Assembly (NCBI GenBank): GCA_945787325.1
Contig: CALZHP010000002.1
Coordinates: 1 to 64,000, forward strand
DNA length: 64,000 nt
Direction of reading: 5' to 3'
Source: an uncultured Desulfobulbaceae bacterium
GTDB taxonomy: Bacteria > Desulfobacterota > Desulfobulbia > Desulfobulbales > BM004
Below, in pieces: positions 50,512-60,836 of the stretch. Position 1 is the first letter of the stretch; each line of letters starts with the position of its first letter. The position numbers and the translations under genes are program-made. Below the pieces are notes generated by a model that saw only the letters and a list, made by a program, of their open reading frames with translations, made no database searches and was not told where the DNA came from.

Positions 50512-51354
50512 TTACACAGTCTCTATCATTTTGCAAGTTGAATCGTCAACATTTTTACGTTGGGGGAAACAATCTTTTTCATAGTATATTTTTTTCAGGT
50601 ATAGACCATGTGCCGGAGCTGTGGGACCGCACTTTAATCGATCTTTTGATACAAGGGCATCTTCAAAAGCAGCCACAGTTTTTACTCCCTTGCCGGTTTC
50701 AATAAGAGTGCTCACAATATTTCTTACCATGTGCCGAAGAAACCCATCCCCGGTAATTTCAATAGTAATCTTATTTGGATGTTGTTTATTCTGATTCAAT
50801 GTGGCGGAAAATATCCTGCGGACAGAGCCGCGCTTGCCTGGATTTTCCAGATCTCTTGATCCTTTTGCCTCAAAAGTGGCAAAATCATGTTCCCCTTGGA
50901 TGAATGTCAGGCAGTTTTTCATGGCCGCCAAGTCGAGTGGAGTTTTTACATGGTAAACATACAACCTTTCAGAAGGATCCTGTACTGGAGAGTTGTCAAG
51001 ATAATATATGTATGTCTTGCCCATTGCGCTGAAGCGTGCATGAAAATCAGGTGCAGCTTCCACTGCATGCATAATACGGATATCTTTGGGAAGCATGCTG
51101 TTAAGACCCTTCAGGAATCCGTCACAGGGAATTGTTGTGTTGGTATGAAAATTTGCAACCATACCATAAGCGTGAACTCCGGCATCGGTTCGCCCAGCTC
51201 CATGAAGCACAGGACTTTCACTGGTCATCCTTGAGATGTCTTTTTCAACCACTTCCTGAATGGAAAGTTGATTCAGTTGCTTCTGCCAGCCACAATAGGC
51301 TGTACCATCATAGGATATGACCAGTTTTATGTTGCGTAATTCTAATCCTTTCAA
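50512..51354 (-). CDS. truA: tRNA pseudouridine synthase A
   Basis: GRTDAGVHAYGMVANFHT; GDGFLRHMVRNIV. Confidence 0.96.
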   Translation of the reverse strand: MKGLELRNIKLVISYDGTAYCGWQKQLNQLSIQEVVEKDISRMTSESPVLHGAGRTDAGVHAYGMVANFHTNTTIPCDGFLKGLNSMLPKDIRIMHAVEAAPDFHARFSAMGKTYIYYLDNSPVQDPSERLYVYHVKTPLDLAAMKNCLTFIQGEHDFATFEAKGSRDLENPGKRGSVRRIFSATLNQNKQHPNKITIEITGDGFLRHMVRNIVSTLIETGKGVKTVAAFEDALVSKDRLKCGPTAPAHGLYLKKIYYEKDCFPQRKNVDDSTCKMIETV

Positions 51355-51411
51355 AGCACTGCGGATAATCTAAATTAATTGAATAATTATTTGAGAAAAA
51401 GCTTTTCGATC

Positions 51412-52461
51412 TCAAGGAAACAGAGCAATTGCTTCAAGTCCTTGAGTTTCATTTAAGCCGCACATCAGGTTCATATTCTGGACAGCCTGTCCAGCGGCAC
51501 CTTTTACAATATTATCAATAGCTGAAAGAACAACAACCCGGTTTGTTCGACTGTCTGTCTTGATACCTATATCACAGAAATTGCTGCCACGTACAAACTG
51601 AGTCGCAGGGTAAAAACCTATATCGTTAAGCCGAACAAAAAAATCGTTTTTGTAAAAATCACTGTACAACCCGTGAATTTCATCATCTCCAGCCGGTTGA
51701 TCAAGTGTTGCATAGATTGTGCTCAGTATGCCCCGCGACATTGGCAGCAGGTGTGGAGTAAAGGAAACATTGACCTCACTGCCGCAAAGTTTATTAATTT
51801 CCTGCTCCATTTCCGGAGTATGCCGGTGCACACCGACATTATATGCTTTGAATCCTTCAGAAACTTCGCAAAACAGTGTTGCCGTATTTGCTGCGCGGCC
51901 CGCTCCTGAGGCGCCCGACTTTGAGTCTACAACAATGGTGGACGGGTTAATTTTGCCTGCTTTCAGCAGAGGTGCAAGCCCCAATATAACACTGGTCGGG
52001 TAACAGCCTGGATTAGCAACAAGGCGGGCATTCTTAATACTGTTCCGGTATATTTCAGGAAGACCGTAAACCGCCTCGTTCAAATATTTTTTAGCGGTAT
52101 GAGGCTGGTACCATTTTTCATAGGTACCTGCATCATTAAGGCGGAAGTCGGCGCTCAGGTCCACCACTTTCTTGCCGGCTTCCAGCAAATCGGGGACGAT
52201 TGCCATAGCAGTTTTATGCGGGACCGCCGTAAAAAAGAAATCGGCCCGTTTTACTAGATCAGAGACAGACAAGTTTTCGCAAATAATATCTGTAATGTTT
52301 TTGAGGCTTGGGAAAACAGTGGATAGTGGTTGGCCATCATATTGACGTGATGTTACAACTTTTAAGTCAACATTGGGGCAATTGCTCAGGATTCTGGCAA
52401 GTTCTACCCCGGTATAACCTGATACTCCTATAATGCCAACTTTAATCATATCTTCACCCAT
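51412..52461 (-). CDS. argC: N-acetyl-gamma-glutamyl-phosphate reductase
   Basis: VGIIGVSGYTGVELARIL; ANPGCYPTSVILGLAPLL; VDSKSGASGAGR. Confidence 0.97.
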   Translation of the reverse strand: MGEDMIKVGIIGVSGYTGVELARILSNCPNVDLKVVTSRQYDGQPLSTVFPSLKNITDIICENLSVSDLVKRADFFFTAVPHKTAMAIVPDLLEAGKKVVDLSADFRLNDAGTYEKWYQPHTAKKYLNEAVYGLPEIYRNSIKNARLVANPGCYPTSVILGLAPLLKAGKINPSTIVVDSKSGASGAGRAANTATLFCEVSEGFKAYNVGVHRHTPEMEQEINKLCGSEVNVSFTPHLLPMSRGILSTIYATLDQPAGDDEIHGLYSDFYKNDFFVRLNDIGFYPATQFVRGSNFCDIGIKTDSRTNRVVVLSAIDNIVKGAAGQAVQNMNLMCGLNETQGLEAIALFP

Positions 52462-52524
52462 TTTTCATTATATAGCTTATAAACTGACCACTCATTTCTC
52501 AGCTTGCATATATTGTGCAACAAA

Positions 52525-52563
52525 AAAAGGGGAAGACAATTCAGCGAATTGTCTTCCCCTTTT
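52525..52563. terminator. Bidirectional terminator AAAAGGGGAAGACAATTCAGCGAATTGTCTTCCCCTTTT
   Basis: Long perfect stem, downstream of rplM-rpsI. Confidence 0.85.
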
Positions 52564-52588
52564 GAAAATTTCTTGATTGGAGCTGAAA

Positions 52589-52984
52589 TTATCGTTTTGA
52601 GAACTGGAACTTCGCTCTTGCTCCTTTCTGACCATATTTCTTTCTTTCTTTGCAACGTGGATCCCTGGTAAGCAGGCCTGACTTTTTCAACGAGAGGCGA
52701 TATTCAGGATCTACTTCAAGGAGCGCCCTGGAAATTCCATGACGGAGCGCTTCAGCCTGGGCAGATTTGCCGCCGCCCCGGAGGGTAGCGATTACATCAA
52801 ATTTTCCACTGGTCTCGGTTACATAAAAAGGGGTTTCAATTTTCTGCTGAGCAATACCAGCACCACCGAAATATTCTTCAGGGGTCAGGTTATTTACCTT
52901 ATATGTCCCTTTACCCGGTGTGATCCAAACTCTGGCGACTGCTGTTTTTCTTTTGCCTGTTGCGTAATGTCGGTTGTCTGCCAT
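52589..52984 (-). CDS. rpsI: 30S ribosomal protein S9
   Basis: YATGKRKTAVARVW; C-terminal GARAKFQFSKR. Confidence 0.98.
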   Translation of the reverse strand: MADNRHYATGKRKTAVARVWITPGKGTYKVNNLTPEEYFGGAGIAQQKIETPFYVTETSGKFDVIATLRGGGKSAQAEALRHGISRALLEVDPEYRLSLKKSGLLTRDPRCKERKKYGQKGARAKFQFSKR

Positions 52985-53011
52985 TAGCTTTCTCCATCAG
53001 CACTGTTGCTG

Positions 53012-53440
53012 TTAAATATCTAGTTTTTCAGGTTGTTGAGCTTCGTGCGGATGCTCACCGCCTGCATATATTTTAAGTTTTTTCAACTGTTGACGGCCCA
53101 TGGTGTTTTTGGAGAGCATTCCTTTAACCGCAAGCCTGAGAAGATTTTCCGGTTTTTTCTCAAGGACTTCCTTAGCGGTTTGTTCTGTAATGCCGCCAAT
53201 GTAACCGCTATGACGGTAATACATTTTGTTGTCAAGTTTGGCACCGGTAAGTTTCACTTTCTCGGCGTTAACCACAACAATGAAATCTCCAACATCCATA
53301 AAAGGAGAATAGTTTGGTTTATGCTTTCCCCTTAAAATGGTAGCAATTTCCGAGGCCAGGCGCCCTAGGACTTTACCCTCGGCATCAACGACATACCATT
53401 TTTTTTCAATCTCTTTGACCGGGGTATAGTAAGTCTTCAT
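53012..53440 (-). CDS. rplM: 50S ribosomal protein L13
   Basis: [32 protein letters not shown]. Confidence 0.98.
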   Translation of the reverse strand: MKTYYTPVKEIEKKWYVVDAEGKVLGRLASEIATILRGKHKPNYSPFMDVGDFIVVVNAEKVKLTGAKLDNKMYYRHSGYIGGITEQTAKEVLEKKPENLLRLAVKGMLSKNTMGRQQLKKLKIYAGGEHPHEAQQPEKLDI

Positions 53441-53592
53441 CGTTTGTTATCCTCAACATATATAATGATGTATCAAATGAAATTCTGCTTATTCCTGAAA
53501 CAGCGCAACTTATAGTGAACAGCTCAATATGTCAACAAAAAAGGCCCGATTACAAGTCGAACCTTTCTCGTGACTTATACGAAATCAATAGG

Positions 53593-53667
53593 TGGAGCGG
53601 GAAACGAGATTCGAACTCGCGACTTCAACCTTGGCAAGGTTACACTCTACCACTGAGTTATTCCCGC
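53593..53667 (-). tRNA. tRNA-Gly (GCC), CCA encoded
   Basis: Minus-strand GCGGGAATAACTCAGTGGTAGAGTGTAACCTTGCCAAGGTTGAAGTCGCGAGTTCGAATCTCGTTTCCCGCTCCA. Confidence 0.97.
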
Positions 53668-53905
53668 TCGTTTTTTTCTTGTAAAGAAAGGCGCGAATAT
53701 AACGAGCCGGGCAATTATTGTCAACAAAAAACATAGCGGAAGCTACTTCTAAAAGTAAGTGATACCAGCATAACGAATATAGAAAAATTAACATATGGCT
53801 ATTGCCACCAAACCGGGGAAATTGTATAGATAGTAATTTGATTGATGCGAGGGTGTATTGATACCCTCTTGTAAGAGTGATTGCTCTCAAAAAGAAATGT
53901 AATCA

Positions 53906-54523
53906 ATGCAATTCGGAGAATTCATGGAATCTTCAAGTGAAAGAAAGGCGCAGGTCCAGAGAAAAACAAAAGAAACAGACATTAACCTGGCATTGAACCT
54001 TGACGGCAGAGGTAAGGCGGACATAGCAACCGGTGTTTCATTTATGGACCATATGCTGACGCTTTTTACCGTTCATGGTTTTTTCGACCTGACAATATCC
54101 GGAAAAGGAGATGTTGAGGTGGATGACCATCATACCGTGGAAGACCTTGGTATTTGCCTTGGCCAGGCACTTAAGTCTGCCCTTGGAGATTTCAGTGGCA
54201 TCTGTAGATACGGCCACAGTATAATCCCAATGGACGAAGCGTTGGCGAGAGTTACAGTCGATATTTCCAATCGCCCCTACCTGAATTACGATGTATCCAT
54301 TGCAGACCAGAAAGTGGGAAGATTTGATACAGCTTTAACCAAGGAGTTCTTACGGGCGTTTTCTTTGCATGGCGGCCTGACTCTTCACGTCGATCTTCTG
54401 CATGGTGAAAATACGCATCATATAATTGAGGCGATTTTCAAAGCAATGGGCCGTGCTATACGGCAAGGATGTACTGTTGATTCCAAGATCAGTGGACCGC
54501 TTTCATCAAAAGGATCGCTGTAG
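53906..54523 (+). CDS. hisB: Imidazoleglycerol-phosphate dehydratase
   Basis: LDGRGKADIATGVSFMDHML; DDHHTVEDLGICLGQAL; GENTHHIIEAIFKA. Confidence 0.97.
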   Translation: MQFGEFMESSSERKAQVQRKTKETDINLALNLDGRGKADIATGVSFMDHMLTLFTVHGFFDLTISGKGDVEVDDHHTVEDLGICLGQALKSALGDFSGICRYGHSIIPMDEALARVTVDISNRPYLNYDVSIADQKVGRFDTALTKEFLRAFSLHGGLTLHVDLLHGENTHHIIEAIFKAMGRAIRQGCTVDSKISGPLSSKGSL

Positions 54524-54558
54524 ATAAAAAAAATTGCACGAAAAAAGGAGGCCCATTC

Positions 54559-55215
54559 GTGAAAACATTTCCTTCCGTGTCCTGTTTCATTGCCACCATG
54601 GCATTAATTTTTACATTGTATGCCTGCGCTACTATTACTCCTGGCGATCAAGTCGAAAAGATTGAGGATAATCTTCTGCCAATAAATTCAATTGTAGTAA
54701 TGCCGGCAGAGATGCTGCTTGATCATGACCACAGCGGTCTGGATATTGAAACGCACCAGCTGGAAGAAGGATTGCAGGTGTTTGATGGACTTCTTGCAGA
54801 ATTTTTTGCAGATGTTGAGGGGGTTACAATTTTAACACCCGGAAGAAAAGAGAGTATGGAGGGTGAACTTACCGGCAGCAGGTTGGATGTTGCTAGGGGG
54901 ATTGGGAAAAAACTTCAGAGTGATGCTGTGCTTATTACGACAATAAATCGATATTTTCCCAGGAAAGGCACGCAATACTCCATTGATCGCCCCGCATCTG
55001 TTGCCTTTGATTACAAGCTTGTTTCTGTTAAGACAGGTCAGACGTTGTGCGCTGGGGTTTACGATCAGACGCAGCAAACAGTCATGGAGAATATATTTGC
55101 GTTACCAAAGGCTTTTGGCAGGGGGTTCAAGTGGATCAGTGCTGAACAGCTTGCCAGGGAGGGAATTGGAGAAAAATTTAACAAATGTCACTATCTGAAA
55201 CGCAAAAAAAAATAG
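54559..55215 (+). CDS. Putative lipoprotein
   Basis: Signal peptide with lipobox LYAC; RBS aaaggaggcc. Confidence 0.7.
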   Translation: MKTFPSVSCFIATMALIFTLYACATITPGDQVEKIEDNLLPINSIVVMPAEMLLDHDHSGLDIETHQLEEGLQVFDGLLAEFFADVEGVTILTPGRKESMEGELTGSRLDVARGIGKKLQSDAVLITTINRYFPRKGTQYSIDRPASVAFDYKLVSVKTGQTLCAGVYDQTQQTVMENIFALPKAFGRGFKWISAEQLAREGIGEKFNKCHYLKRKKK

Positions 55216-55219
55216 GTCT

Positions 55220-56008
55220 ATGAGTGTACTCTCTAAACCTGTCAATCGCCGGATCGGGCAGGCTATGCATCTTTACAAGATGTTGCAGGACGGCGACCGG
55301 GTAATAATCGCTGTCTCCGGTGGCGTAGACAGCCTTGTGCTTACCTGGCTTCTCGCCAACTGGAAAAAGAAGGCACCCATTAACTACGAACTGCTGGCCG
55401 TTCATATTGATAACGGCTTTGGCGAGCCGGAGAACAGAACATCTATAAAAGTGGGTGAACAGCTGGAACGGTTGTCTGTGCCCTACCTTGTTGAAGAGAC
55501 TGATTTCGGGAAAAAAGCTCAGGAAGCTGAAGATGGCAAAAGCACATGTTATCATTGTGCACGTCAGAGGAGAAATCGGCTGTTTGAACTAGCTCAGGAA
55601 AAGGATTTTTCTTCCATTGCTTTCGGTCATCACAAGGATGACCTGCTAGAAACCTTTTTCCTTAATCTGCTATACGGGGGTAACTTAAGCACCATGGTGC
55701 CGCGGCAGGATCTTTTTGAGGGAAAGATGAAGATTATCCGGCCTATGGCTTTTATTGATAAAATAGAAGTTCAGGAAATAGCTGCTGCGCTCGATCTTGT
55801 TCCCGTGAAGAATCCATGCCCGATGGACAGCGACTCCAAACGTCAGGATGTAAGAAGTTTGCTCGCATCATTGTATGACAAAAACCCATCACTAAAGGCC
55901 AACATTTTTTCTGCACTGAGTAACGTTAGAGAAGGGTATCTCCTGAAACCCTACACGATGAAGCAAAACCCAGAAAAAGTAATCAATTTTCATGCGGACA
56001 GCCCTTGA
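55220..56008 (+). CDS. TtcA-like PP-loop tRNA thiolation enzyme
   Basis: AVSGGVDSLVLTWLL PP-loop; CYHCARQRRNRLFELA; FGHHKDDLLETFFLNLLY. Confidence 0.88.
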   Translation: MSVLSKPVNRRIGQAMHLYKMLQDGDRVIIAVSGGVDSLVLTWLLANWKKKAPINYELLAVHIDNGFGEPENRTSIKVGEQLERLSVPYLVEETDFGKKAQEAEDGKSTCYHCARQRRNRLFELAQEKDFSSIAFGHHKDDLLETFFLNLLYGGNLSTMVPRQDLFEGKMKIIRPMAFIDKIEVQEIAAALDLVPVKNPCPMDSDSKRQDVRSLLASLYDKNPSLKANIFSALSNVREGYLLKPYTMKQNPEKVINFHADSP

Positions 56009-56900
56009 ATGTCTGCCGTGTTTTCTTATGCAGACCCTCCATACAGTCAGGCTCAGTACTTCTGATCCTTCCCTGCAATTCGAGGTAATGGCGCAGGTTT
56101 CGCGACTTCTTTCCCGGATCGACCTTGATTTGTCTCCTCCCGAAAATTCTATTGCCGTATATAATCTAATTGCAGAAATATCAGGTTGTGCAGATCCCTT
56201 TGCTGATATCAAAGAAAAAAGCAATGCTTTTGCTATGAGACTAGTTCCGGAACTGCGCAAGAAGATACAAGCCTCAGAAGATCCGTTGCTGACAGCAGTA
56301 AAATTTGCCATTGCCGGTAATATTATTGATTATGGATCGCAACAAAAATTTGATGCTCAAAAGGCAGTTGACAATTGTATTGAAAGCAAACTTTCCATAG
56401 ATGATTATTCCATCTTCCGCGAAGATCTTGCAGAGGCGGAAACCATTCTGTACCTGGGAGACAATTGTGGGGAAATTATATTTGACGCACTTTTGGCGCA
56501 GCTTATTTCTGAGTCCGGCAAAAGCGTAATTTTTGCAGTAAAAGATCGCCCGATAATAAATGATGCAGTAATTGAAGACGCGCTTTCATGTGGACTTGGA
56601 GAATACTGCGAAGTAATTTCCAATGGTACTAACTGTCCGGGTACACCGCTTGAAAGTTGCAGCCCAGCTTTTCAGAAAGTGTTTCGAAATGCCGATCTCA
56701 TTATAAGCAAAGGGCAAGGCAACTTTGAGACATTATCAGAAAACCAAGGTCCGATCTATTATATGCTGACTGTAAAGTGTCCTGTAGTGGCCAGCCATAT
56801 TGCCGGTCATGCCTGCAGAACAAAAAATGTGGCAGAATTCGTTAAAGGGAATGGAGAGCTGGTATTATACAAAAACAACCTGTTCACATCGTCTTCTTAA
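55992..56900 (+). CDS. DUF89/ARMT1-like protein
   Basis: N-terminal CLPCFLMQTLHTVRL; LYLGDNCGEIIFD; overlaps ttcA-like gene. Confidence 0.85.
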   Translation: MRTALECLPCFLMQTLHTVRLSTSDPSLQFEVMAQVSRLLSRIDLDLSPPENSIAVYNLIAEISGCADPFADIKEKSNAFAMRLVPELRKKIQASEDPLLTAVKFAIAGNIIDYGSQQKFDAQKAVDNCIESKLSIDDYSIFREDLAEAETILYLGDNCGEIIFDALLAQLISESGKSVIFAVKDRPIINDAVIEDALSCGLGEYCEVISNGTNCPGTPLESCSPAFQKVFRNADLIISKGQGNFETLSENQGPIYYMLTVKCPVVASHIAGHACRTKNVAEFVKGNGELVLYKNNLFTSSS

Positions 56901-56939
56901 TGAATTGATAAGATAAGAAACTGAAATATTCGGGATAAG

Positions 56940-58172
56940 ATGTCGCTTTTTAATAGTATCGCCATACTGCTGACCCTGGCAGCTGTGCTCAGTTACATAA
57001 ATTACCGATATATACGTTTGCCTACTACTATCGGCTTGATGCTGATAGCGCTTGTTCTTTCCATGGGTTTGGTATGGCTAGGTAAAATGGGTTATGGAAT
57101 TGGTAAAGATGCTGAGCTGTTTTTGCGGGGCATTGATTTTGAGGAAACATTACTGCATGGTGTTCTCAGTTTCTTGCTATTTGCTGGGGCATTGCACGTA
57201 AATATTAATGATCTTGCAGACCAGAAGAAGGTTATCGGGCTTCTTGCCACAGCTGGGGTAATAGGTTCCACCTTTATTATCGGTGGAATGGTTTATTTTC
57301 TGTTCAGATTTATGGGATTCGATGTACCAATGATATTCTGTCTCCTGTTCGGCTCACTTATCTCACCAACTGATCCAATCGCCGTATTGGGAATAATGAA
57401 GACCGCCGGCGCTAAAAAAAGTATTGAAACAAAAATTGTTGGTGAATCTCTCTTTAACGATGGTGTAGCCGTCGTTGTTTTTCTTGTTTTACTGGAAATT
57501 GCTACCGGGCATCAGGATGTCGGTGTAGTAAAAGTTGTGTCGCTTTTTGCCACTGAAGCAATCGGGGGTCTTTTATTCGGGCTTGCCGCAGGATTCCTAG
57601 TATATCGTATGTTGAAGAGTGTCGATAATTACCAGGTGGAGGTATTGATCACGCTGGCTCTGGTAACAGGCGGGTATGCCATGGCGGAAAAATTACACAT
57701 TTCTGCTCCCATAGCGATTGTGGTGGCCGGCCTGCTTATAGGAAATCATGGTAGAATGCTGGCCATGTCCGATCGTACCCGTGATAATATCGACACTTTC
57801 TGGGAACTGATTGATGAAATATTGAACGCTGTGCTGTTTTTATTGATTGGCCTGGAAGTTCTTGTGATTACCTTTACCACGAAATTTATTCTTGCAGGAC
57901 TGCTAGTCATCCCCATCGTTCTTCTGTCTCGCTTTATAAGTGTTAGCATCCCGGTGATGCTGCTCAAACGTTTCCGGTCTTTCAGCCCAAGGATTATCAG
58001 GATATTGACCTGGGCGGGGTTGCGAGGAGGTATATCAGTGGCAATGGCTCTGGCACTGCCAATTAATCCGCACCGGGATATTTTGATCGCCGTTACCTAT
58101 TCAGTTGTGGTTTTTTCTATTGTCGTTCAGGGGTTGACGGTCGGAAAGATGTTTGCAGAAAATAAACAGTAA
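56940..58172 (+). CDS. CPA1-type Na+/H+ antiporter
   Basis: SPTDPIAVLGIMKTAGAKKSIETKIVGESLFNDGVAVVVF. Confidence 0.95.
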   Translation: MSLFNSIAILLTLAAVLSYINYRYIRLPTTIGLMLIALVLSMGLVWLGKMGYGIGKDAELFLRGIDFEETLLHGVLSFLLFAGALHVNINDLADQKKVIGLLATAGVIGSTFIIGGMVYFLFRFMGFDVPMIFCLLFGSLISPTDPIAVLGIMKTAGAKKSIETKIVGESLFNDGVAVVVFLVLLEIATGHQDVGVVKVVSLFATEAIGGLLFGLAAGFLVYRMLKSVDNYQVEVLITLALVTGGYAMAEKLHISAPIAIVVAGLLIGNHGRMLAMSDRTRDNIDTFWELIDEILNAVLFLLIGLEVLVITFTTKFILAGLLVIPIVLLSRFISVSIPVMLLKRFRSFSPRIIRILTWAGLRGGISVAMALALPINPHRDILIAVTYSVVVFSIVVQGLTVGKMFAENKQ

Positions 58173-58201
58173 ACGATAAAATTTGCAAGATATAGTTGTC
58201 A

Positions 58202-58975
58202 TTAAATCTGCAATAATTTCCCGGGTTTGTCTTGCGTACCAATGGATATGTCGGGCTGTCGGATTTCACCGTTTTTTAGGATACCTGTTACTGTCTTGAA
58301 GGCAAGATCAGGTCTGTTGTTGGTCTCGCTTATGTGTGCCAGGACTACGTGGGCAAGCCTATCGTGAACAAGATCTTTCAAAAAAGTTGCAGCGTCTATA
58401 TTTGCCAGATGGCCTTTATTGCCGCGCACCCGCTGTTTAAGGAAAGGAGGGTATGGACCGTTATTGAGAATTTCCGGATCGTGATTGCTTTCCAATATAA
58501 TCCCGTTGCACCCGAAAAGTCGGTGATGCATTAGTCGTGAAACAGTACCTGTGTCCGTGCAGTAGCCGATGGAAGACTTACCGTCCGAAACTATAAATCC
58601 CACAGGATCAGAAGTGTCGTGAGAAATGGAAAAGGGGTGGATTTCAAAGTCTTCAAAAGAGAATGAAACACCGGTGGTGAACTCTTCGAAAGAATAAAGG
58701 TTTTTAAAGTTTTTACCAGCGGCGGAGTGGGTTGCCCTGTTCGCGTAAACAGACATTTTCCCTTTTCTTGAAAGTACGGGCACACCCTGGATATGATCGT
58801 TGTGTTCATGGGTTACAAGAATTGCAGAGAGTGAATCAAAGTCTATACCAACAGCTGCAAGTCGTCGCTGGACCTCAATTCCAGAGAACCCGGCATCAAT
58901 GAGTATAGATGTTTTTCCGGAGGATATGTAGGTGCAGTTACCCTTGCTGCCGCTGCCAAGTACGCAGAATTTCAT
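58202..58975 (-). CDS. MBL-fold metallohydrolase (YycJ/WalJ-like)
   Basis: VLGSGSKGNCTYI; VTHEHNDHIQG; CTDTGTVS; ESNHD. Confidence 0.92.
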   Translation of the reverse strand: MKFCVLGSGSKGNCTYISSGKTSILIDAGFSGIEVQRRLAAVGIDFDSLSAILVTHEHNDHIQGVPVLSRKGKMSVYANRATHSAAGKNFKNLYSFEEFTTGVSFSFEDFEIHPFSISHDTSDPVGFIVSDGKSSIGYCTDTGTVSRLMHHRLFGCNGIILESNHDPEILNNGPYPPFLKQRVRGNKGHLANIDAATFLKDLVHDRLAHVVLAHISETNNRPDLAFKTVTGILKNGEIRQPDISIGTQDKPGKLLQI

Positions 58976-59020
58976 GAGATGAAGATTATAAATATATGCA
59001 AGATTTTCAGGCGTATCGGC

Positions 59021-59476
59021 TCATATTCCTGTGTGGCCGAACCCCCCTTCCTGGCGGACGGTTTCATCGAGAGAATCGACAACAGTCAGCTTGGCCCTGT
59101 TAACCGGGGCCAGAACAAGCTGGGCAATACGATCACCCCGATTAATTGTAAAAGTTTGATTGCCGAGATTTATCAGTCCGATTTTTACTTCTCCCCGGTA
59201 ATCAGAATCTATGGTTCCAGGCGCGTTGATTACCGTGATTCCATGTTTAATAGCCAGACCGCTTCGCGGCCGTACCTGTATTTCATGTCCGGCTGGAATA
59301 GCAATAGCAAATCCGGTCGGAACCATTGTTATTTCACCGGGTGAAAGGGGGAGGGGTAAGTCAATTGCAGCCGCAACATCCATGCCCGCGGCCTCATCAG
59401 AATGGTATAAGGGAAGCGGCAGATCCTTTGCGGATTTCTGGTTGAGCCAGCAGAAGTTTACCGTTATATGATTCAT
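59021..59476 (-). CDS. dut: dUTP diphosphatase
   Basis: [48 protein letters not shown]. Confidence 0.96.
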   Translation of the reverse strand: MNHITVNFCWLNQKSAKDLPLPLYHSDEAAGMDVAAAIDLPLPLSPGEITMVPTGFAIAIPAGHEIQVRPRSGLAIKHGITVINAPGTIDSDYRGEVKIGLINLGNQTFTINRGDRIAQLVLAPVNRAKLTVVDSLDETVRQEGGFGHTGI

Positions 59477-59544
59477 AACCTTCCCCTCTGTGTCAGTAAT
59501 AAAATATCGTCTATTTTATTATAGCAATTGATAATTACTCAGAA

Positions 59545-60804
59545 TCAGCCTAACTGATTCCAGTCGATTTCGTTGGAACTTAATGGCCCAACCGCGGCCA
59601 CAGTCAAGTCGTTGTTCTTGAAAACATTTTCTGCAAGCCTGCAAATATCTTCGTTGTTTACCTTGTTGATTTCCGTAGCTACTTCATCAAGAGAAATATA
59701 ACGGTTAAATGCCATTTCATTTCTGGCAATCCTCGTCATAATTGATTCCATGTTTTCTGCAGACAGGTATAGACCGCCTTTGATGAACTCCTTGGCATTA
59801 TCTAGTTCTGCTTCCGTGACCGGTTCTGCTGATATTTTACTGATTTCGCGTTGGATCAATGAAAAAGCCTTATTTACAGCCCCATGATCAATGCCGAGGT
59901 ATGTGGCCATGTATCCGCTATCCATGTAAGATGCAATGTATGAGTAGACTGAATAGGCGAGGCCTCTTTTTTCACGTATTTCCTGGTATACTCTCGAGCT
60001 CATATTGCCACCGAATATGGTATTCAGTAACAGATAAGCGTAGCGGTCCGGAGAAATATTCGATAATCCGTAAGTGCCTAGGATTATGTGAGTTTGCTCC
60101 AGGGGTTTATGATATATGGTTCGTTTAGCCTGACAGGTTACAGGTACTTCTCTTTTGATGCTATCATCTCCATTGCCACTCATTTTAGAAAATTTGCTCT
60201 CGCAAAGTTCCACAAAAGTTTCGTGATCGATATTGCCTGCAGCAGCAATCAGGATTTTCTCAGGCTGGTAATGCTGTGCAATATAATCCCGGAGTTTTTT
60301 GGAATCCATGGAGGAAATCACTTCTCTTGCCCCAAGCACTGTTTTCCCCAAGGGGTGCATTCCCCAGAGTTGGGCCGCGAAAAGATCGTGAATGTGGTCA
60401 TCGGGAATATCTTCCACCATATTTATTTCCTGGTGGATCACCTGGCATTCCTTGTCTATTTCATCATCGCTCAGTTGAGAGTTAAGGAAAATGTCTGACA
60501 ATAGTTCAACAAGTTTTGGGAGGTGATTATCTAGAACAGTGGCGTAATAGCAAGTGTTTTCCCTGGAGGTGAAGGCATTGGCTGTTCCGCCAAGAGCATC
60601 AAACTCCCTGGAAATCTGCTGGGCGGAACGGTCGGCTGTGCCCTTGAAAAGCATATGTTCCACGAAATGAGCACAACCATTATTGAGATCGTGCTCGTCA
60701 CGGGATCCTACGTCGACCCAGATTCCGACTGAGATGATTCTGGAATGAGAAAAGCGCTCGGATACGATCCGAACGCCATTGGAAAGAACAGTTTTATTAT
60801 ACAT
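59545..60804 (-). CDS. M16-family zinc peptidase
   Basis: HFVEHMLFKGT zinc motif; start placed at MYNKTVLSNG. Confidence 0.94.
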   Translation of the reverse strand: MYNKTVLSNGVRIVSERFSHSRIISVGIWVDVGSRDEHDLNNGCAHFVEHMLFKGTADRSAQQISREFDALGGTANAFTSRENTCYYATVLDNHLPKLVELLSDIFLNSQLSDDEIDKECQVIHQEINMVEDIPDDHIHDLFAAQLWGMHPLGKTVLGAREVISSMDSKKLRDYIAQHYQPEKILIAAAGNIDHETFVELCESKFSKMSGNGDDSIKREVPVTCQAKRTIYHKPLEQTHIILGTYGLSNISPDRYAYLLLNTIFGGNMSSRVYQEIREKRGLAYSVYSYIASYMDSGYMATYLGIDHGAVNKAFSLIQREISKISAEPVTEAELDNAKEFIKGGLYLSAENMESIMTRIARNEMAFNRYISLDEVATEINKVNNEDICRLAENVFKNNDLTVAAVGPLSSNEIDWNQLG

Positions 60805-60836
60805 TATTCCTATTATAGGAGTTCCAAGCAATAAAA

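Noticed and set aside
53515-53736. 73-aa plus-strand ORF
   Set aside because: Overlaps tRNA-Gly on the opposite strand; not a protein gene.
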